From contig NZ_JACLAX010000001.1 of the NCBI RefSeq assembly GCF_014230355.1, positions 62,001 to 126,000 of the forward strand: a stretch of DNA of 64,000 nucleotides, in the 5' to 3' direction. Position 1 is the first letter of the stretch; the number at the start of each line of letters is the position of its first letter. Of the stretch, positions 15,420 to 23,330 are shown piece by piece. The stretch is from Novosphingobium piscinae. GTDB lineage: Bacteria > Pseudomonadota > Alphaproteobacteria > Sphingomonadales > Sphingomonadaceae. The position numbers and the translations under genes were made by a program. Under the pieces are notes generated by a model that was given only the letters and a program-made list of their open reading frames with translations, was not told the origin of the DNA and did no database searches.

Positions 15420-17909
15420 TCAGAAGAAGACGCGCGCGGATGCCGACAGCGTGCGACCGAAGAGAGGCCGGGCCATCACCACTCCGGAGGTGGGCAGGGT
15501 CCCCTCGGAGATGCCCGTGATGGCACGCGTGTTGAACACGTTGTTGGCATTGAGGCCCAGCTCGAGCCGCTCCTTCGGGCGGAACTGCGCGAACAGTCCG
15601 ACCGTGGTGTAGCCCGGCATCCGCAGCTGGTTCACGTCCTGCGAGAAGCTGCCGGTGGTGCCGATGACATTGGCCCCGAACGTGAAGCGGTCGGTATCGT
15701 ACTGCGGGGTCAGCCCATAGAGCAGGTGCGGCTGGTTACGTCCGATGTTGCCGACCAGGGCCGGGTTCTCGGCGCGGATGATCTCGGCCTTGGTGTAGGT
15801 CGCGTGGGCCATCACGCTGAAGGGCCCGCGCCGCAGTCCGCCCTCGAACTCGAGCCCATAGGCCTCGTAGGTCCGCGTCACCGAGTTCAGCTCGAGCTGG
15901 CCGGTGACCGGGTTCGTGCTGATCTGCGAGTTGGTGTCGTCGGTCTTGGCATGGAACCCGGTGAGGTTGAGGGTCAGACCTTCGTGACGGTACTTCAGGC
16001 CGATCTCAGCCTGGCGCACGCTGTCGTCGCCGGCGCCGGGATTGAGCAGCGCGCCGGTGGTCGGGCTCATCGCGGCGGTGAACAGGATCTTGTCGGCCGC
16101 CGCGCGGGCGCCGAGGCTGTAGCGGGCGAACAGCGCGAACGGCTCGGCGACGCGGTAGTTCACGCTGACCGAGTAGGACAGGTAGTCATGCCGGTAGTTG
16201 ACCGGCTGGGTGACGCCGACCGGAACGAACGACACCAGCCGTTCGGGGGCCGAGATCACGCCATCGGCATTGATGTCGAACTGCCGCACGGCGCGGTCGT
16301 TCATGATTTTGCCGCTGGCGCGGCTGTTGTCCCAGCGGACCGAGGCCCCGAGCGCAATCTTGCCCTTGGCGAAGTTGACCGAGGCGAACGGCGCCGTGGT
16401 CTGGTAGGTCACGTTGTTGTCGCGGATGTTGCCCGCTGCGCCGGGGCCGCCGAAATTGCGGTAGCCGCCCTCGGTGACCGCGGTCCCGGCGGCGGTGAAC
16501 AGGTTGAGCGGGACCGCCTGGCCGCCGCCTACCACATCCTGGAAGAACGTGGCGAAACCGATCTCCGAGACGAACTTCTGGCTCGACCGGTACAGTCCCG
16601 CGGTGGTGGTGAGGTTGCCCCCGCCGACCTTCCAGACCCGGCTGATGCGCAGGTCGTTGGTCATGTTGCTGACGTCGGGTGCGTCGTTGTCCGAGAAGAA
16701 CGACAAAGCCACAAGGCCGTTGCCGCTGGCAGTGTTGAACGGTTGCCCGGCAAGGGTACCGGCGGCATAGCGGAACACGGCGCCGGCTCCGCCGAACCGG
16801 GTCGCGAACAGGGCTGCGGGCGCAGCGGCCGAAGGCACCAGTGTGGTGTTCCGGGTCGACTGGTCGGCGAAGCGGAAGCGGTTGGTGATGGACCATTCGC
16901 CGAGGCTGAACTGTCCCTCGAAGCCCAGCGCCAGGGCCTTGACCTCGACCCCGTCGACAAAGTCGCGGGTCCGGACTGCGCCGGCCGAGTTGAGCGTGAG
17001 CACCGTGGGCAGGTTCGGCGACAGCAGCGAAGCGGTGCGGCTGTTGAGCCCGGCCGGGTCCGCAAAGACGGGGTTGTCGTTGGTCCCGGTCACCAGCAGC
17101 GGGGTGCCGGTGAAGGTCGGAACGCGGTCGTCCAGAATCTTGGCGTGAAAGCGGATATAGCCGTTCTCGAACTGGCGGGTGACATTCATCTTGAGCTGGC
17201 CGCCGCGCATCGCCTTGAAACCGGTGGTGCGCACGCCTTCGCCCTCGCGGTAGAAGCCGCCGATGTGGAAACGCCAGCCGCCGCCAAGCTGCCCGCCGAA
17301 ATCGAAGTCGCTCCGGATGGTCTCGAAGTCGATGCCGCTGGTGACCATGATCGACCCGCCCTCGACCTCACCGGTCTTGGAGATGAGGTTGATCACCCCG
17401 CCGGGAGCGTTGGAGGCGAAAGTCGAGGCCGAACCGCCGCGGATCGATTCGACCTGGGCGACATTGAAGTCGGCACGGATGAACAGGTCGGGAGTGAGGC
17501 GCATCAGATCGCCGAACTCCATGACCGGGAGCCCATCCTCCTGGATCTGGATGTACTTGCTGGCGCCGTTGACCATCGGCAGACCGCGCACCGTGTAGTT
17601 GTTCTGCGCCTCGCCGGCGGCTGCCTCCACGCGGATGCCCGGGATGTTGCGGAACAGTTCGGCGAGCGAGCGCGGAGCCAGACGGATGATCTCGTTTTCC
17701 TTGATCGCACTTGTCGAGGTCGCGCTGCTCAGGCGGTCCCGACCGCGCGCCACGCCGGTGGTGACGGTGTCGTCTTCGTCGACCGTCCGGCTGGCCTCGA
17801 AGGCGGTGAGCGGCCGGGATTCCTCGGCGGCGGCGGTGGCCGGAAGCATGGACAATCCGATGACAGCAAGCGATGCGCGCGACAGCAACCCTGTGTAAAT
17901 AGGCTTCAT
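15420..17909 (-). CDS. TonB-dependent outer-membrane receptor
   Basis: This 829-residue receptor has a signal peptide (residues 1-28, ending ATAAAEE), a plug with NNYTVRGLPMVNGASKY and VESIRGGSASTFASNAPGG, and a long barrel ending in Phe (SASARVFF). The start at 17909 is preceded by AGAGGG at suitable spacing; an earlier in-frame Met at 17957 would bury the signal peptide. The plug lacks the common GPQGTLYGRN form and reads GGSASTFASNAPGGVINL, marking a subfamily different from the other receptors here. It lies downstream of an exported serine hydrolase and a DUF1349-like protein on the same strand. Ligand unknown; oligosaccharide is possible because of the pentose genes next door. Confidence 0.92.
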   Translation of the reverse strand: MKPIYTGLLSRASLAVIGLSMLPATAAAEESRPLTAFEASRTVDEDDTVTTGVARGRDRLSSATSTSAIKENEIIRLAPRSLAELFRNIPGIRVEAAAGEAQNNYTVRGLPMVNGASKYIQIQEDGLPVMEFGDLMRLTPDLFIRADFNVAQVESIRGGSASTFASNAPGGVINLISKTGEVEGGSIMVTSGIDFETIRSDFDFGGQLGGGWRFHIGGFYREGEGVRTTGFKAMRGGQLKMNVTRQFENGYIRFHAKILDDRVPTFTGTPLLVTGTNDNPVFADPAGLNSRTASLLSPNLPTVLTLNSAGAVRTRDFVDGVEVKALALGFEGQFSLGEWSITNRFRFADQSTRNTTLVPSAAAPAALFATRFGGAGAVFRYAAGTLAGQPFNTASGNGLVALSFFSDNDAPDVSNMTNDLRISRVWKVGGGNLTTTAGLYRSSQKFVSEIGFATFFQDVVGGGQAVPLNLFTAAGTAVTEGGYRNFGGPGAAGNIRDNNVTYQTTAPFASVNFAKGKIALGASVRWDNSRASGKIMNDRAVRQFDINADGVISAPERLVSFVPVGVTQPVNYRHDYLSYSVSVNYRVAEPFALFARYSLGARAAADKILFTAAMSPTTGALLNPGAGDDSVRQAEIGLKYRHEGLTLNLTGFHAKTDDTNSQISTNPVTGQLELNSVTRTYEAYGLEFEGGLRRGPFSVMAHATYTKAEIIRAENPALVGNIGRNQPHLLYGLTPQYDTDRFTFGANVIGTTGSFSQDVNQLRMPGYTTVGLFAQFRPKERLELGLNANNVFNTRAITGISEGTLPTSGVVMARPLFGRTLSASARVFF

Positions 17910-18044
17910 TGTGGCCCTCTGAGATGAATGGAGCGGGCCGGATAGCGAAGCGGGCATAAGCGGCGGTTTATCCCGCCCTCGAAGGTTTACTTAACCGTTG
18001 ATATTCACCGTGGTCACGGGCTTGCCGCCCGCAAGCGCTGCGGG

Positions 18045-19535
18045 TCAGGGGTCGGCCGGACCGAACTCCAGGGCCTGGATTTCAACGGTCGGGTTCGGTG
18101 AGCGCTGCACGCGGCCGGCGATCCGTCCGTGCTCGCAGTTCCAGGTGAACCGCCCCTCCATCAGCGAGAGCGGCTGGAGCGGCTCATCGGCCGCACAGGT
18201 GCCGACCTCGGCCTTCAGCGTCTCGACCAGCCGGCGCCAGCGCGCCGCATCCCGGTCCAGCAGCATGTTGTTCGCCAGCGGCGCGGCCGTGATGTCGGCC
18301 CTGTGCCAGACCGCTTTAGCGGCTGCATAGGCCTGCGCGAGCCCGGTATCGCCCGCGGGCCTGGCGGCATCGATCTGGCCGGCCCGTTGCAGGGCCAGCA
18401 GGGCCCGGGTCGCCGGCAAACCCGGGCCGGCGTAGGTCCGGCTGGCAAAAGCGAAGATCCCGACGCCGCGCTGGGGCAACAGCAAGGCAATCGATCCGTA
18501 GCCGGGATAGCCGCCGGCATGGGACAGCATCATCCCGAGGTCGCAATCGTCGATTGCGCTCCAGCCCATGGCATAGGCCACCGCGCGGCGGCAGGACGCG
18601 CCGCCCGCCGCCACAGGGCGCAGCGTTCCTGCGGCAAAGTTGCTGCCTGTGGCGATCTCGCGCACGGTTGCACGGCGTACCGGGCCTGTTTCGGGGCCAT
18701 CGCGGGCCGGCCAGGCCGACAGGAGAAAGGCCACCCAGCGCGCATAGTCGGTGGCGCTGGTCTCCACGCCACCCATCGCGCCGAAGGCGCCGTCCTGCAT
18801 GTCGGGCTCGCGCACCCACTGGCTGTCCTGCCAGCGATAGCCCAACGCGCGGCGCGCGGGGGGCGAGGCGAAGATATCGTAACCGGTGTCGCGCAGCCCG
18901 AGCGGCTGCATCAGTTCGCCCCGGATGTAGTCCTGATAGGGCTTGCCCGAGACATTGGTAATGATCCGCCCCAGGAGCGCATAGCCGAGATTGGAATACT
19001 CCATCGCTAGCCCCGGCGGTCGGGCAAACGCCGGCCCGGCGGTGATCAGGCGGGTGAAGTCGGTCTCCGCCATGACCTGCTGGCGGTCGCCCCAGGGGTT
19101 GTCCTCGACGAAGCCGGCGGTGTGGGTCAGCAGATGGCGCACGGTGATTTTCGGGCTGTCGCTGGTTGGATAACGCCAGCCCTTCATCTGCGGGATGTAG
19201 CGCTCGGCCGGGGTATCGAGCGAGAGCTTGCCATCATCGCGCAGCTTCAGGATGGCCAGGGCCGTGAATGCCTTCGACATCGAGGCAATGCGAAACAGGC
19301 TGTCGGCCGTGACGGGGGTCTGGCTGACGGTGTCCTGCACTCCCAGCGCGCGCACGTGGACCAGCCGGCCCTCCGCCACGACCCCGTAGACCAGCCCCGG
19401 AACATGGGCCGACAGCCGCCAGTCGGCGAAGATCCGGTCGACTTCGGCGAGGCTCGCGGCAGCGGGGGTCTCGGCCGGCGCGCGCCCTGCCAGCAACAGC
19501 ACGGCAAGCCCGAAAAGCGCGGTACGGACGATCAT
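18045..19535 (-). CDS. Exported serine hydrolase of the class C beta-lactamase fold
   Basis: This 496-residue protein has a signal peptide (residues 1-21) and the beta-lactamase/DD-peptidase/family VIII esterase active site: Ser85-x-x-Lys88 in ASMSKAF, Tyr180-Ser-Asn in MEYSNLGYALLG, and a C-terminal HAGGYPGYG box. About 130 residues follow the catalytic domain (GFAL-like end replaced by ADEPLQPLSLMEGRFTWNC region), more than in a minimal enzyme. The start at 19535 follows GGGGAA. It would act in the periplasm on esters or peptides. The neighbouring TonB receptor and DUF1349-like gene on the same strand suggest a shared nutrient substrate rather than antibiotic resistance. Confidence 0.85.
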   Translation of the reverse strand: MIVRTALFGLAVLLLAGRAPAETPAAASLAEVDRIFADWRLSAHVPGLVYGVVAEGRLVHVRALGVQDTVSQTPVTADSLFRIASMSKAFTALAILKLRDDGKLSLDTPAERYIPQMKGWRYPTSDSPKITVRHLLTHTAGFVEDNPWGDRQQVMAETDFTRLITAGPAFARPPGLAMEYSNLGYALLGRIITNVSGKPYQDYIRGELMQPLGLRDTGYDIFASPPARRALGYRWQDSQWVREPDMQDGAFGAMGGVETSATDYARWVAFLLSAWPARDGPETGPVRRATVREIATGSNFAAGTLRPVAAGGASCRRAVAYAMGWSAIDDCDLGMMLSHAGGYPGYGSIALLLPQRGVGIFAFASRTYAGPGLPATRALLALQRAGQIDAARPAGDTGLAQAYAAAKAVWHRADITAAPLANNMLLDRDAARWRRLVETLKAEVGTCAADEPLQPLSLMEGRFTWNCEHGRIAGRVQRSPNPTVEIQALEFGPADP

Positions 19536-19644
19536 GGCGTTCCCCTGCCGGATGAAGTGACCCCGGCGTAAAGGACCGCCGTCCGGCCTGTCAACGCGGC
19601 CGGAATGGGTGCTCGGGCATGTCGCCGGTGTACCGTTGCCGCCG

Positions 19645-20334
19645 TCACTCGCCCTTGCGGAAATCGGCCACACTCTGTCCGGTGAGCCGTAGCGAGCTGA
19701 ACACCGCCCGGTTGCCCCGGCCGAGCGGCGATTGTGCGCTGAGCCCCAGCCACAGACGGGCGGGATAGTCATTGCGGAAAACGCGGACCAGCTGCCAGGT
19801 GCGGCCATCGCCGGAATAGTAGAAGCCGAGCGAGCGCGTGTCGGACGAGACCCGGAGGAATGCCGACCGCGCCGCGAGCACATCGTGGTTGTTGTCGTCC
19901 GACGTCCCGCGGGTGCGCACGGTAACGATCCGCGAGCGGCCGTTCTCGTCGCGCTCGAAGGCGAACTTCAGCCAGGTCGCTTCATCCGACCACAGATAGA
20001 GCGCGCCGGCGTCGTAGGTCTGGGCGAGATCGGGGGTGACGCGGGTGGTGAAGGTGAAGGGCCGCGTGTTGTCGATCCCGGTCAGCAGCACCGGGGCGTT
20101 GCCATAACTGGTCACGCCGTCGGTCTCGCGGAAAAAGTCGGTCTTCTCGCCGCTCTCGATCACCAGCCGGTCGCGGCCGGACCCCGGTGCGGCAGTGGCG
20201 CCGTTGAGCGCCCGGTCGAACGCCAGGCCAGCCACCACGACCGGTGCGGACGTCCCGGCGGCTGGCTCGGCGAGCAGGACGCAGGGTGCGGCCAACGCCG
20301 CACAACCACCAACCACCCAACGGACCAGGGACAT
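19645..20334 (-). CDS. Exported DUF1349-like (concanavalin-fold) protein
   Basis: This 229-residue protein has a signal peptide (residues 1-24) and a DUF1349-like lectin-fold domain, recognised from FTFTTRVTPDLAQTYDAGAL, LYLWSDEATWLKFAFE and LGFYYSGDGRTWQLVR. Such domains resemble laminin-G/concanavalin sandwiches and often bind or modify carbohydrate. The start at 20334 is preceded by GGGAGAG; a Met at 20412 is in frame but has no ribosome site. It is 109 bases upstream of the serine hydrolase on the same strand and may start a transcript running to the receptor at 15420. No catalytic residues can be named. Confidence 0.72.
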   Translation of the reverse strand: MSLVRWVVGGCAALAAPCVLLAEPAAGTSAPVVVAGLAFDRALNGATAAPGSGRDRLVIESGEKTDFFRETDGVTSYGNAPVLLTGIDNTRPFTFTTRVTPDLAQTYDAGALYLWSDEATWLKFAFERDENGRSRIVTVRTRGTSDDNNHDVLAARSAFLRVSSDTRSLGFYYSGDGRTWQLVRVFRNDYPARLWLGLSAQSPLGRGNRAVFSSLRLTGQSVADFRKGE

Positions 20335-20421
20335 TTCGGACTCTCCCGCTCTGCGCACGGCATTATGGAGGGGCTGAGAGGCAAGAGCAACGCCGCCGGG
20401 CCTGGTCTGCACTCATCCCGG

Positions 20422-20464
20422 TTGACAGGTGTGCCGGAACTGGCTTCATATATACGAAACGTTC
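20422..20464 (+). promoter_or_regulatory. Candidate promoter and IclR-type palindrome for the MetE-like operon
   Basis: A consensus -35 TTGACA (20422-20427) is followed after 17 bases by TTCATA (20445-20450), with an A/T-rich run continuing to 20455. The short inverted repeat GAAACGTTC (20456-20464) falls around the expected transcription start. The third gene downstream encodes an IclR-family regulator, which may bind here. It lies 102 bases before the first start codon. Confidence 0.45.
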
Positions 20465-20565
20465 ACACAAGCGAACGGCGGGGAGCCAGGCGGTTTGTCA
20501 CCACCGTCATGGCCGGGTGGGGGCCGGACCTGCCCGATCACCCGACCAACAACGGAGAGCCTGCC

Positions 20566-21690
20566 ATGATCGCCACCACCCACGTTGGCAGCCTGCCCCG
20601 CGGCGATGTCCTGACCCCGCTGTTGCTGGCCCGCGACAAGGGCGAGCCTTATGATGCGGCGCAATTCGATGCGGTGGTCGGCGCCGCCGTCGACACAGCC
20701 GTCGCCGAACAGATCGCCGCCGGCGTGACTGTGATCAGCGACGGGGAGCTCGGCAAGGTCGGTTACTCGACCTACATGATCGAGCGGCTGGAAGGGTTTG
20801 GCGGCCATGTCGAGCGGCGCCCGGCCGCTGACCTTGCGGCCCATCCCGATCTCGCCCGCAAGCTGTCCGCGATCATGGGCAGCCAGGAGTTCACCCGGGC
20901 CTCTTGCATCGGCCCGGTGCGACTGCGCACGCTGGCCCCCTTGCACGAGGACATCCGGCGGTTGCGCGCCGCGCTCGACCGCCATGGCCCGGCGCAGCGG
21001 GCCTTCATGAATGCGGCTTCGCCGGGGCTGATCACGGCGTTTCAGGTCAACCGCCACTATCCCACCCATGAGGCCTATCTTGCCGATATCGTCGCGGCCA
21101 TGCGCCCCGAGTACGAGGCGATCGTGGCAGCCGGGTTCGAGCTGCAGCTGGATTGCCCCGATCTCGCGATGTCACGCCACACCGGCTATCAGGACCAGAG
21201 CGAGGCCGACTTCCTGCGCACCATCGCCGCCAACGTCGAGGCGCTCAATGCGGCAACCGCAGGGATTCCGCCGGAGCGGATGCGGATGCACATCTGCTGG
21301 GGCAACTACGAAGGGCCGCACGACCACGACATCGCGCTGGAGAAGATCATCGCCACGGTCCTGCGGGCCCGACCCGCGACAATCCTGTTCGAGGCCGCAA
21401 ACCCCCGGCACGAGCACGAATGGACCGTGTGGCGCGATGCCGGCATCGCGGACGACAAGATCCTCGCTCCGGGGCTGATCGATACCTGTTCGAACTATGT
21501 CGAGCATCCCGAACTGATCGCGCAGCGGATCGCGCGCTTCGCCGGGATCGTGGGGGCCGATCGGGTGATCGCCAGCACCGACTGTGGCTTTGGCACCTTC
21601 GCCGGCTATGGCAAGATCGATCCCGCGGTCACCTGGAAGAAGCTGCGGGCCTTGCGGGCCGGGGCCGACCTCGCGGCGGCGCGCTTGTGA
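20566..21690 (+). CDS. MetE C-terminal-like (cobalamin-independent methionine synthase II family) methyl/alkyl-thiol transferase
   Basis: This 374-residue TIM-barrel protein is related to the C-terminal half of MetE. It begins MIATTHVGSLPR, as these proteins do, and keeps the zinc ligands HIC (His242, Cys244), a Glu in LFEAAN (Glu276) and STDCGFG (Cys340). Full MetE is about 750 residues, so this is a stand-alone family member: core methionine synthase, epoxyalkane:coenzyme M transferase or another zinc-thiol transferase. The start at 20566 has GGAGAG upstream. It is the first gene of an operon with an NTF2-like protein (GTGA overlap) and an IclR regulator, which argues for a catabolic role rather than methionine synthesis. 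The reaction remains open. Confidence 0.8.
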   Translation: MIATTHVGSLPRGDVLTPLLLARDKGEPYDAAQFDAVVGAAVDTAVAEQIAAGVTVISDGELGKVGYSTYMIERLEGFGGHVERRPAADLAAHPDLARKLSAIMGSQEFTRASCIGPVRLRTLAPLHEDIRRLRAALDRHGPAQRAFMNAASPGLITAFQVNRHYPTHEAYLADIVAAMRPEYEAIVAAGFELQLDCPDLAMSRHTGYQDQSEADFLRTIAANVEALNAATAGIPPERMRMHICWGNYEGPHDHDIALEKIIATVLRARPATILFEAANPRHEHEWTVWRDAGIADDKILAPGLIDTCSNYVEHPELIAQRIARFAGIVGADRVIASTDCGFGTFAGYGKIDPAVTWKKLRALRAGADLAAARL

Positions 21691-22076
21691 CCGAGCTCGA
21701 GCGATTGCTGGCCGAACAGGCCTGCGCGCGGCTGGTGGCCGACTATGCCAACCTCAACGACTGCGGCGATTGGGATGGCGTGGCCGGCCTCTATGCCGAG
21801 GATGCGCGCTTTGCGCGGCCGAGCGCGCCGGAGGACTGGATTGTCGGCCGCGCCGCCATCCTCGCCGCCCTGCGCGCCCGGCCACCGCGGCGCGGCCGTC
21901 ATTTGTGCAGCAATGTCGTCATCACCGTCGAAAGCGCGCAGCTTGCGCGGGGAACTTGTGCAATCGGACTGTTCGTCGAAGGCCAGCCGCCGCTGGTCGG
22001 CTCTTTCCATGATCGCTTCGTCAAGATAGGGCCGGCATGGCGATTTGCTGAACGGCGAGGTTCGCTCGCCTACTGA
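21687..22076 (+). CDS. SnoaL/NTF2-like protein
   Basis: This 129-residue protein begins with GTG, overlapping the stop of the MetE-like gene (GTGA), and shows the SnoaL_4-type cone fold: an N-terminal helix with LVADYANLNDCGDWDGVAGLYAEDARF, a VGRAAILAAL helix and C-terminal strands with GSFHDRFVKIGPAWRFAERR. Members include small dehydratases, isomerases and ring-hydroxylating oxygenase beta-subunit relatives. Tight coupling to the upstream enzyme suggests they act on the same compound. No certain active-site residues are visible. Confidence 0.78.
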   Translation: MTELERLLAEQACARLVADYANLNDCGDWDGVAGLYAEDARFARPSAPEDWIVGRAAILAALRARPPRRGRHLCSNVVITVESAQLARGTCAIGLFVEGQPPLVGSFHDRFVKIGPAWRFAERRGSLAY

Positions 22077-22086
22077 AAGAGCGGCG

Positions 22087-22839
22087 ATGGCGTCCAGATC
22101 GGGGACACAGGCTGGGGTCAAGTCGGCGTTGCGCACGCTTGACCTGCTGGAGTTCGTGGTAGCCCAACCGGGCGGCGTGGTCGCCCAGGACATTGCGGTC
22201 GCGCTGGCGATCCCGGTCAGCAGTCTGTCCTATCTCCTCGCGACCCTGGTCGAGCGGGATTACCTGCGGCGGGATGGTCGCCGATACGGACCCGGTGCAG
22301 GGTTGGACCGGTTGCGCCGCCCGGCCGGCGCCGTTTCGGTGGTGGATCAGGCCCGTCCGCTGGTGCGCGGGCTGGTCCAGCAACTCAACGAAACCGCCTC
22401 GCTGTTCCTGCCTCGGGGACACGAGATCGAAACCGTCCTGACCGAGATGTCGAGCCAGCCGCTGCGCTATGCGATCGAGCCCGGCACGCGCACACCGTTC
22501 CACTGCCTGGCGGGGGGCAAGGCCATGCTGGCCGCGTTGGACGATGCGCGACTCGATGCGCTCCTGGGTGAGCTCGAGCTGGCCCGGTTCACGGCGAACA
22601 CGGTCACCGACGAAGCCGCACTGCGCCGTGAAATCGCCGAGATCCGCAAGGCCGGGGTGGCCTTTACGCGTGACGAGTATACGCCCGGCATTTCGGGAGT
22701 GGGCGTGGCCCTGCGGCGCGAGGGTGAGGTGGTCGGCGCGCTGGGGGTCGCTGCCCCGACCTCGCGCTTCACCGACGCGATGCGCGATCGCATTGTCGCG
22801 CAGCTGCAGCGCGCCGCTGCCACATTTTCCGCGGCCTGA
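22087..22839 (+). CDS. IclR-family transcriptional regulator
   Basis: This 250-residue regulator has an N-terminal winged helix (ALRTLDLLEFVVAQPGGVVAQ; IPVSSLSYLLATLVERDYL) and the C-terminal IclR effector domain (RTPFHCLAGGKAMLAAL, VAFTRDEYTPGISGVGVAL, VVGALGVAAPTS). ATG at 22087 follows GAAAGAG; an in-frame ATG at 22045 would overlap the preceding gene. It is the third gene of the MetE-like operon and probably controls it through the promoter at 20422-20464. IclR proteins commonly sense aromatic acids or small organic acids. Confidence 0.85.
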   Translation: MASRSGTQAGVKSALRTLDLLEFVVAQPGGVVAQDIAVALAIPVSSLSYLLATLVERDYLRRDGRRYGPGAGLDRLRRPAGAVSVVDQARPLVRGLVQQLNETASLFLPRGHEIETVLTEMSSQPLRYAIEPGTRTPFHCLAGGKAMLAALDDARLDALLGELELARFTANTVTDEAALRREIAEIRKAGVAFTRDEYTPGISGVGVALRREGEVVGALGVAAPTSRFTDAMRDRIVAQLQRAAATFSAA

Positions 22840-22997
22840 GCCGAGGCGGCCCACCGCTGTCCCGCCCGGTGCTCCGGGCCGAAGCCTGCACCCGGCGCGG
22901 TGCCGCCGTGGCCAGGGCCCCGGCCCCGCTTGGGATACCCGGTCGTCCGCCGGCCCTCCGTGAGGGCTGGTGACATCCCCGCAACAGTACGAAAATT

Positions 22998-23014
22998 TGT
23001 ATGCTAGGGATACA
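22998..23014. promoter_or_regulatory. MarR-type palindrome, copy A
   Basis: TGTAT-N7-ATACA is a perfect inverted-repeat pair of half-sites over 17 bases. The same arrangement occurs at 28755-28771 and 30431-30447, in the two divergent promoter regions of the hydroxycinnamate module. It lies about 315 bases upstream of the TonB receptor start. TATGCT inside it could serve as a -10. Confidence 0.6.
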
Positions 23015-23030
23015 CATCCGTGAAACCTTC

Positions 23031-23135
23031 ATGTATGGGAAGCTGAGCCAGACCGAAGAGGCGCGACAGATCGTCCGGACCGCTGGCCCGCCATGGGAGA
23101 TGGATATGACCGCAGGCACACAGGATTCCGGTTGA
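23031..23135 (+). CDS. Possible 34-residue peptide downstream of palindrome A
   Basis: A frame from ATG 23031 to TGA 23133-23135 encodes a peptide beginning MYGKLSQTEEARQIVRTAG. No good ribosome site precedes it (only GTGAAA), and I recognise no family. It begins 17 bases after palindrome A, so it could be the first frame of that transcript or the 5' remnant of a lost gene. Chance is likely. Confidence 0.15.
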   Translation: MYGKLSQTEEARQIVRTAGPPWEMDMTAGTQDSG

Positions 23136-23172
23136 ACTTGGATTAGCGGTCCGCCGCCATGCTCCGGCCGCG

Positions 23173-23203
23173 GGGCGGGGCATGGGTTAGGGCGGGGCAT
23201 GGG
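23173..23203 (+). repeat. Tandem direct repeat, 14 bp, period 17
   Basis: GGGCGGGGCATGGG occurs at 23173-23186 and again at 23190-23203, followed by further GGGCTGGG-like units. It is non-coding and of unknown significance; slippage in G-rich DNA would explain it. Confidence 0.6.
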
Positions 23204-23297
23204 CTGGGTCGGGCTGGGCATCTGCCGTGGCCGTTCCGGTACCGCCGGCTTGCCTGCAGGCGCGGCGCCCATCGCCCGCCAATCAACACGCTTCAAT

Positions 23298-23314
23298 TGT
23301 TGTTCAAGCATACA
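23298..23314. promoter_or_regulatory. MarR-type palindrome, degenerate copy next to TonB receptor start
   Basis: TGTTG-N7-ATACA has the same spacing as the three strong copies but one imperfect half. The bases CATACAGTTTT (23309-23319) are identical to those ending copy B before the MarR gene (28766-28776). It sits immediately upstream of the ribosome site GGGAGAA. Confidence 0.35.
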
Positions 23315-23330
23315 GTTTTGGGAGAATCTG

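Larger units (their letters stand above)
22840..23330. other. 491-base intergenic region before the hydroxycinnamate-module TonB receptor
   Basis: No confident gene was found. The first 130 bases are very GC-rich with several short inverted repeats and may end the IclR operon. Then come palindrome A (22998-23014), a possible 34-codon frame (23031-23135), a 14-bp tandem direct repeat (23173-23203) and a weaker palindrome copy (23298-23314) next to the receptor ribosome site. Confidence 0.6.

Noticed and set aside
17941..17947. GATAGCG upstream of the TonB receptor, resembling half of the pentose operator
   Set aside because: Only one half-site is present; the following bases do not continue the CTATCA half, and a 7-mer is expected by chance.
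18045..19535. Beta-lactamase resistance gene
   Set aside because: The SxxK/YxN fold is shared by esterases and peptidases. The neighbourhood (TonB receptor, lectin-fold protein) and lack of an AmpR-type regulator argue against an antibiotic role.
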